From positions 100,604 through 164,603 of IMG/VR virus record IMGVR_UViG_3300022752_000019: DNA of 64,000 nucleotides. One strand, written 5' to 3'. The first letter of the stretch is position 1. Every line of letters begins with the position of its first letter. This DNA comes from a virus. Below are positions 62,086 to 64,000 of the stretch, in pieces. A model generated the notes under the pieces. It saw only the letters and a program-made list of their open reading frames with translations. It was not told the origin of the DNA and searched no databases. Made by a program: the position numbers and the translations under genes.

Positions 62086-62559
62086 ATGAACGTACAAGAA
62101 GATCTCATCTGCCCGCGCTGCGGGAAGACATTGTCCTGGTCCTGCCACAAGGAGACCGGGACCGCATTCTGTGAGGCGTACTCCTCTTGGGTGTACCCAG
62201 TAGTCTTCGAGCGCGAGCGCGATGAGGCCAGAGCAGAACGCGACAAGCTGTCTGCGGAACTGGCCGCGGAGCGCGCGGAGGTCGAACGTCTCCGCGCGGA
62301 GGTCGAACGTCTCCGCGCCGAGGTGGAACGGCGCCGGGATGTCTACGACCTCGTGGGGGCTGTGGAGCACTCTGCTGGCCAACTCGCGGCCCATGAAGAC
62401 AGAGGCGCGTGGGAGGAGCGCGCCGCCGTGGTGGCGTACCTGCACGCGGAGGCCTGGCGCATGTACGAAGCGGGTCAAGACAGCCCCGCGTGGTTCGTGC
62501 TCTGTAACAGAGCAGAAGCCATCGAGAACAGCGAGCACCGCCGCGAGGAGAAGCCGTGA
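62086..62559 (+). CDS. Zinc-ribbon coiled-coil protein
   Basis: A 157-aa protein from ATG 62086 (SD GCGGAG). CPRCGKTLSWSCHKETGTAFC forms an N-terminal zinc site. A coiled coil follows, with tandem AEVERLR repeats encoded by 21-bp DNA repeats (about 62275-62316). C-terminal AAVVAYLHAEAWRMYEAGQD. Unknown. Confidence 0.72.
   Translation: MNVQEDLICPRCGKTLSWSCHKETGTAFCEAYSSWVYPVVFERERDEARAERDKLSAELAAERAEVERLRAEVERLRAEVERRRDVYDLVGAVEHSAGQLAAHEDRGAWEERAAVVAYLHAEAWRMYEAGQDSPAWFVLCNRAEAIENSEHRREEKP
62275..62316. repeat. Tandem 21-bp repeat within the coiled coil
   Basis: Two near-identical units reading GCGGAGGTCGAACGTCTCC and the next bases, with a third diverged unit after them. Encodes AEVERLR each time. 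Confidence 0.75.
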
Positions 62560-62996
62560 CCGAAGCAGAACTCACAGCGGAGCGGCTGGCTGCGCTTTTG
62601 GACGCGGAACGTGAGAACACCGCGCTCCGAACGCAGATTGCCGAACTCTACAAGACCGCTGACGCGGCTTATCGCGGCGGCTACCGGGAACTCGGCGCCC
62701 GTGCGGCGGCCGCGGAGAACGAGGCCGACCGTCTCCGCGCCCGACTGCGCGAGGTGGCGCAGATCCTCATCGAGCACACGGGCGAAAGCGGCCCGATGGA
62801 CGCCGAGGACGCTGCCCGCAAGGTCGTCGGCGAACTCGCGAAGCAGATTGCCGTCAACACTGAGCTGGCCGCCTGCCTCAAGTGGTATGTCGAAGAAGAT
62901 GACGCCCAGGAGGGCGGATATTGGGAAGAGTGGAACGCTCCCTGGCTTGAGGGAAAGCGCCGAGCAATGCGGGCACTCAAGATGGAGGAAGAATGA
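62556..62996 (+). CDS. Coiled-coil protein, unknown
   Basis: A 146-aa protein with GTG start in GTGA overlap. Ala/Glu-rich helices (LTAERLAALLDAERENTALR, AAAAENEADRLRARLREVAQ), C-terminal YVEEDDAQEGGYWEEW. Unknown. Confidence 0.72.
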   Translation: MTEAELTAERLAALLDAERENTALRTQIAELYKTADAAYRGGYRELGARAAAAENEADRLRARLREVAQILIEHTGESGPMDAEDAARKVVGELAKQIAVNTELAACLKWYVEEDDAQEGGYWEEWNAPWLEGKRRAMRALKMEEE

Positions 62997-63316
62997 AGAT
63001 GGACATCACACTAAGCCGCGAAGATCTCAAGGGCCTCCAGTGGCTCCAGGTAGCCATTGAGCACGTACTCGAGGAAGAGACCAAGCGCCGAGCGCAGGCA
63101 GCGGGCCGCCTTCCTCCGAATAGCACCATGTGGCGTGTCTCAGTCACCACGGACGAGTCATACGCACCCACAGTCATTGAGGTGTCCTACCAGGTGTCAC
63201 AGCCTTGGCCTCCCGCCGGCAATGGGAAAAACTCCTCCTACACGGAGGAATACACGCTGGCAGAGGCCCTTGCTCTCGCCCTTGGTCAGGCCCCTCTCAG
63301 CCCCTCTAAGGAGTAA
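62993..63316 (+). CDS. Small protein, unknown
   Basis: A 107-aa protein starting at ATGA overlap. N-terminal helix (LKGLQWLQVAIEHVLEEETK), then beta strands (WRVSVTTDESYAPTVIEVSY). Unknown. Confidence 0.7.
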   Translation: MKMDITLSREDLKGLQWLQVAIEHVLEEETKRRAQAAGRLPPNSTMWRVSVTTDESYAPTVIEVSYQVSQPWPPAGNGKNSSYTEEYTLAEALALALGQAPLSPSKE

Positions 63317-63318
63317 CC

Positions 63319-63393
63319 ATGTCCTCATTTGACAATGAGACCCTCGAATTCCGCCGTGGCTATCGTGCGGCCCTTAAGAACGGCGATACATAG
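63319..63393 (+). CDS. 24-aa mini-gene
   Basis: ATG 63319 to TAG 63393, MSSFDNETLEFRRGYRAALK then NGDT, with strong SD AAGGAGTAACC. Reads like the start of a larger helical protein, so it could be a truncated remnant. Confidence 0.55.
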   Translation: MSSFDNETLEFRRGYRAALKNGDT

Positions 63394-63395
63394 AC

Positions 63396-63425
63396 GTTTC
63401 AAAAGAGAGTAATACGCGTCATAAA
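63396..63425 (+). promoter_or_regulatory. Cassette promoter, variant
   Basis: TTCAAAA, about 17-nt spacer, GCGTCATAAA (hexamer 63420-63425). 5' hairpin GTGGG/CCCAC (63432-63436 with 63459-63463). Confidence 0.55.
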
Positions 63426-63477
63426 CGTCTTGTGGGCCAAGCCCATACGTGCTCGAAACCCACCAATGAAGGCAAAC

Positions 63478-64000
63478 ATGAGCAAGATCACCCACATCAC
63501 CGATGAGCAGCGGGCGAAGATGCCGGAGTACGTCCGGAAGTGGACGGAAATTGGGCGCAGCACGAAGCCCATGGACTTTGAGCGGGCGGCCCAGCTCGTC
63601 ATGGAGTCCGTGGACAAGGTCGCGCGGAACAAGGGCTGGGTTCTCAGTTCACCGATCATCCCGCGTGATCGCATCGTCCCGGCGGTCTCGCCGATCATCG
63701 CCCAGCAGGCCGGTCGAAAGATCGCCGAGAAGATGGGCTTCAAGAGCGACTCGCTGGACGGGTACTGGCCCGCCCAGATCTACGGATCCAGCTCCGCCCG
63801 GTTCGGATTCCTCATCGATGTGATGGGAGTGAGGGAGCGCCTCACTCCCGATCAGGCGGAAGCCTGGCGCATCCTAGAGGAGTTCACACAAGTCTGTGGC
63901 GGTGTGTACTACGGCCCGAACTTCGCGTTCATCGCCGACCGGCCCTCGCGCCTGCACCTCCTCGACGCGGGCACTTCCCACGTCCTCCACAACCCGGACG
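63478..64000 (+). CDS. DUF6745-like protein, partial at the window end
   Basis: At least 174 residues from ATG 63478, running off the end. WTEIGRSTKPMDFERAAQLV, IYGSSSARFGFLIDVMG and ADRPSRLHLLDAGTSHVLHN fit the DUF6745 pattern (start with sT-P-x-D/E-R-A, later RP...LH..D). Function unknown. AAGG lies 5 nt upstream; an ATG at 63466 is also in frame. Confidence 0.7.
   Translation, partial: MSKITHITDEQRAKMPEYVRKWTEIGRSTKPMDFERAAQLVMESVDKVARNKGWVLSSPIIPRDRIVPAVSPIIAQQAGRKIAEKMGFKSDSLDGYWPAQIYGSSSARFGFLIDVMGVRERLTPDQAEAWRILEEFTQVCGGVYYGPNFAFIADRPSRLHLLDAGTSHVLHNPD

Overview
The window reads as a stretch of a large double-stranded DNA tailed phage genome, most likely with a contractile tail. Evidence for this is a gp25-like baseplate wedge, a giant gp6/baseplate-J-like protein, a tail hub, a tape measure, a tail-assembly-chaperone pair with a -1 slippery site, tightly overlapping genes, 14 tRNAs and a tmRNA, three wall-lytic enzymes and no bacterial housekeeping genes. 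The DNA is GC-rich with strong G/C at third codon positions. The host cannot be named from sequence. Two TM/coiled-coil proteins beside the endolysin would fit a Gram-negative host, weakly. Head genes, terminase, tail sheath and replication polymerase are outside the window.

Region 1 (about 38.5 kb down to 1, minus strand) is a long, tightly packed virion and assembly transcript, with many ATGA/TGATG/GTGA overlaps. From its upstream end it holds: small assembly genes and the chaperone pair with a GGGAAAT frameshift site (37.1-36.0 kb); a GroES-like co-chaperonin and an RHH regulator; Zn-binding proteins; a SWIM-nucleotidyltransferase-HNH fusion; a J-domain membrane protein; and a large protein with an ADP-ribosyltransferase-like LYHGT motif. 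Then follow the tape measure, tail-tube/baseplate proteins, a 1209-aa hub with an embedded M15 peptidase motif, a sigma-70-family factor, a coiled-coil fibre-like protein, several Ig-like proteins and the baseplate wedge genes. A plus-strand island at 23.2-25.1 kb carries a WGR-domain ATP-dependent DNA ligase.

Region 2 (38.5-44.5 kb, plus) holds small genes and an RNA cluster: 14 tRNAs, of which 11 have U at anticodon position 34, and a tmRNA whose tag reads ANNTNAFAPVALAA. A minimal-nucleotidyltransferase gene lies between the tmRNA and tRNA-Met.

Region 3 (44.5-50.5 kb, mixed strands) is the lysis and small-gene region: M15 endolysin with a PG-binding tail, SLT transglycosylase, spanin/holin-like membrane proteins, an AAA+ ATPase and mini-genes of 19-27 codons.

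Region 4 (50.5-59.5 kb, plus) is an array of cassettes. Each has a promoter with consensus near TAAA-N15/16-GTCATAAT, usually a stem-loop at the predicted RNA 5' end, one or a few genes, and a GC-rich hairpin, usually with a UUCG loop. Genes include a 2H phosphoesterase and a polynucleotide-kinase-like P-loop enzyme (together a possible RNA-end-healing pair), a MazG-like protein and a DHH-like protein. Up to three cassettes appear not to encode ordinary proteins. The largest (about 57376-57883) folds by eye into about ten helices and ends in an intrinsic terminator, making it a candidate new large structured phage RNA.

Region 5 (59.5-64 kb, plus) is a translationally coupled chain of small accessory genes with visible module shuffling, ending in a DUF6745-like gene cut by the window edge.
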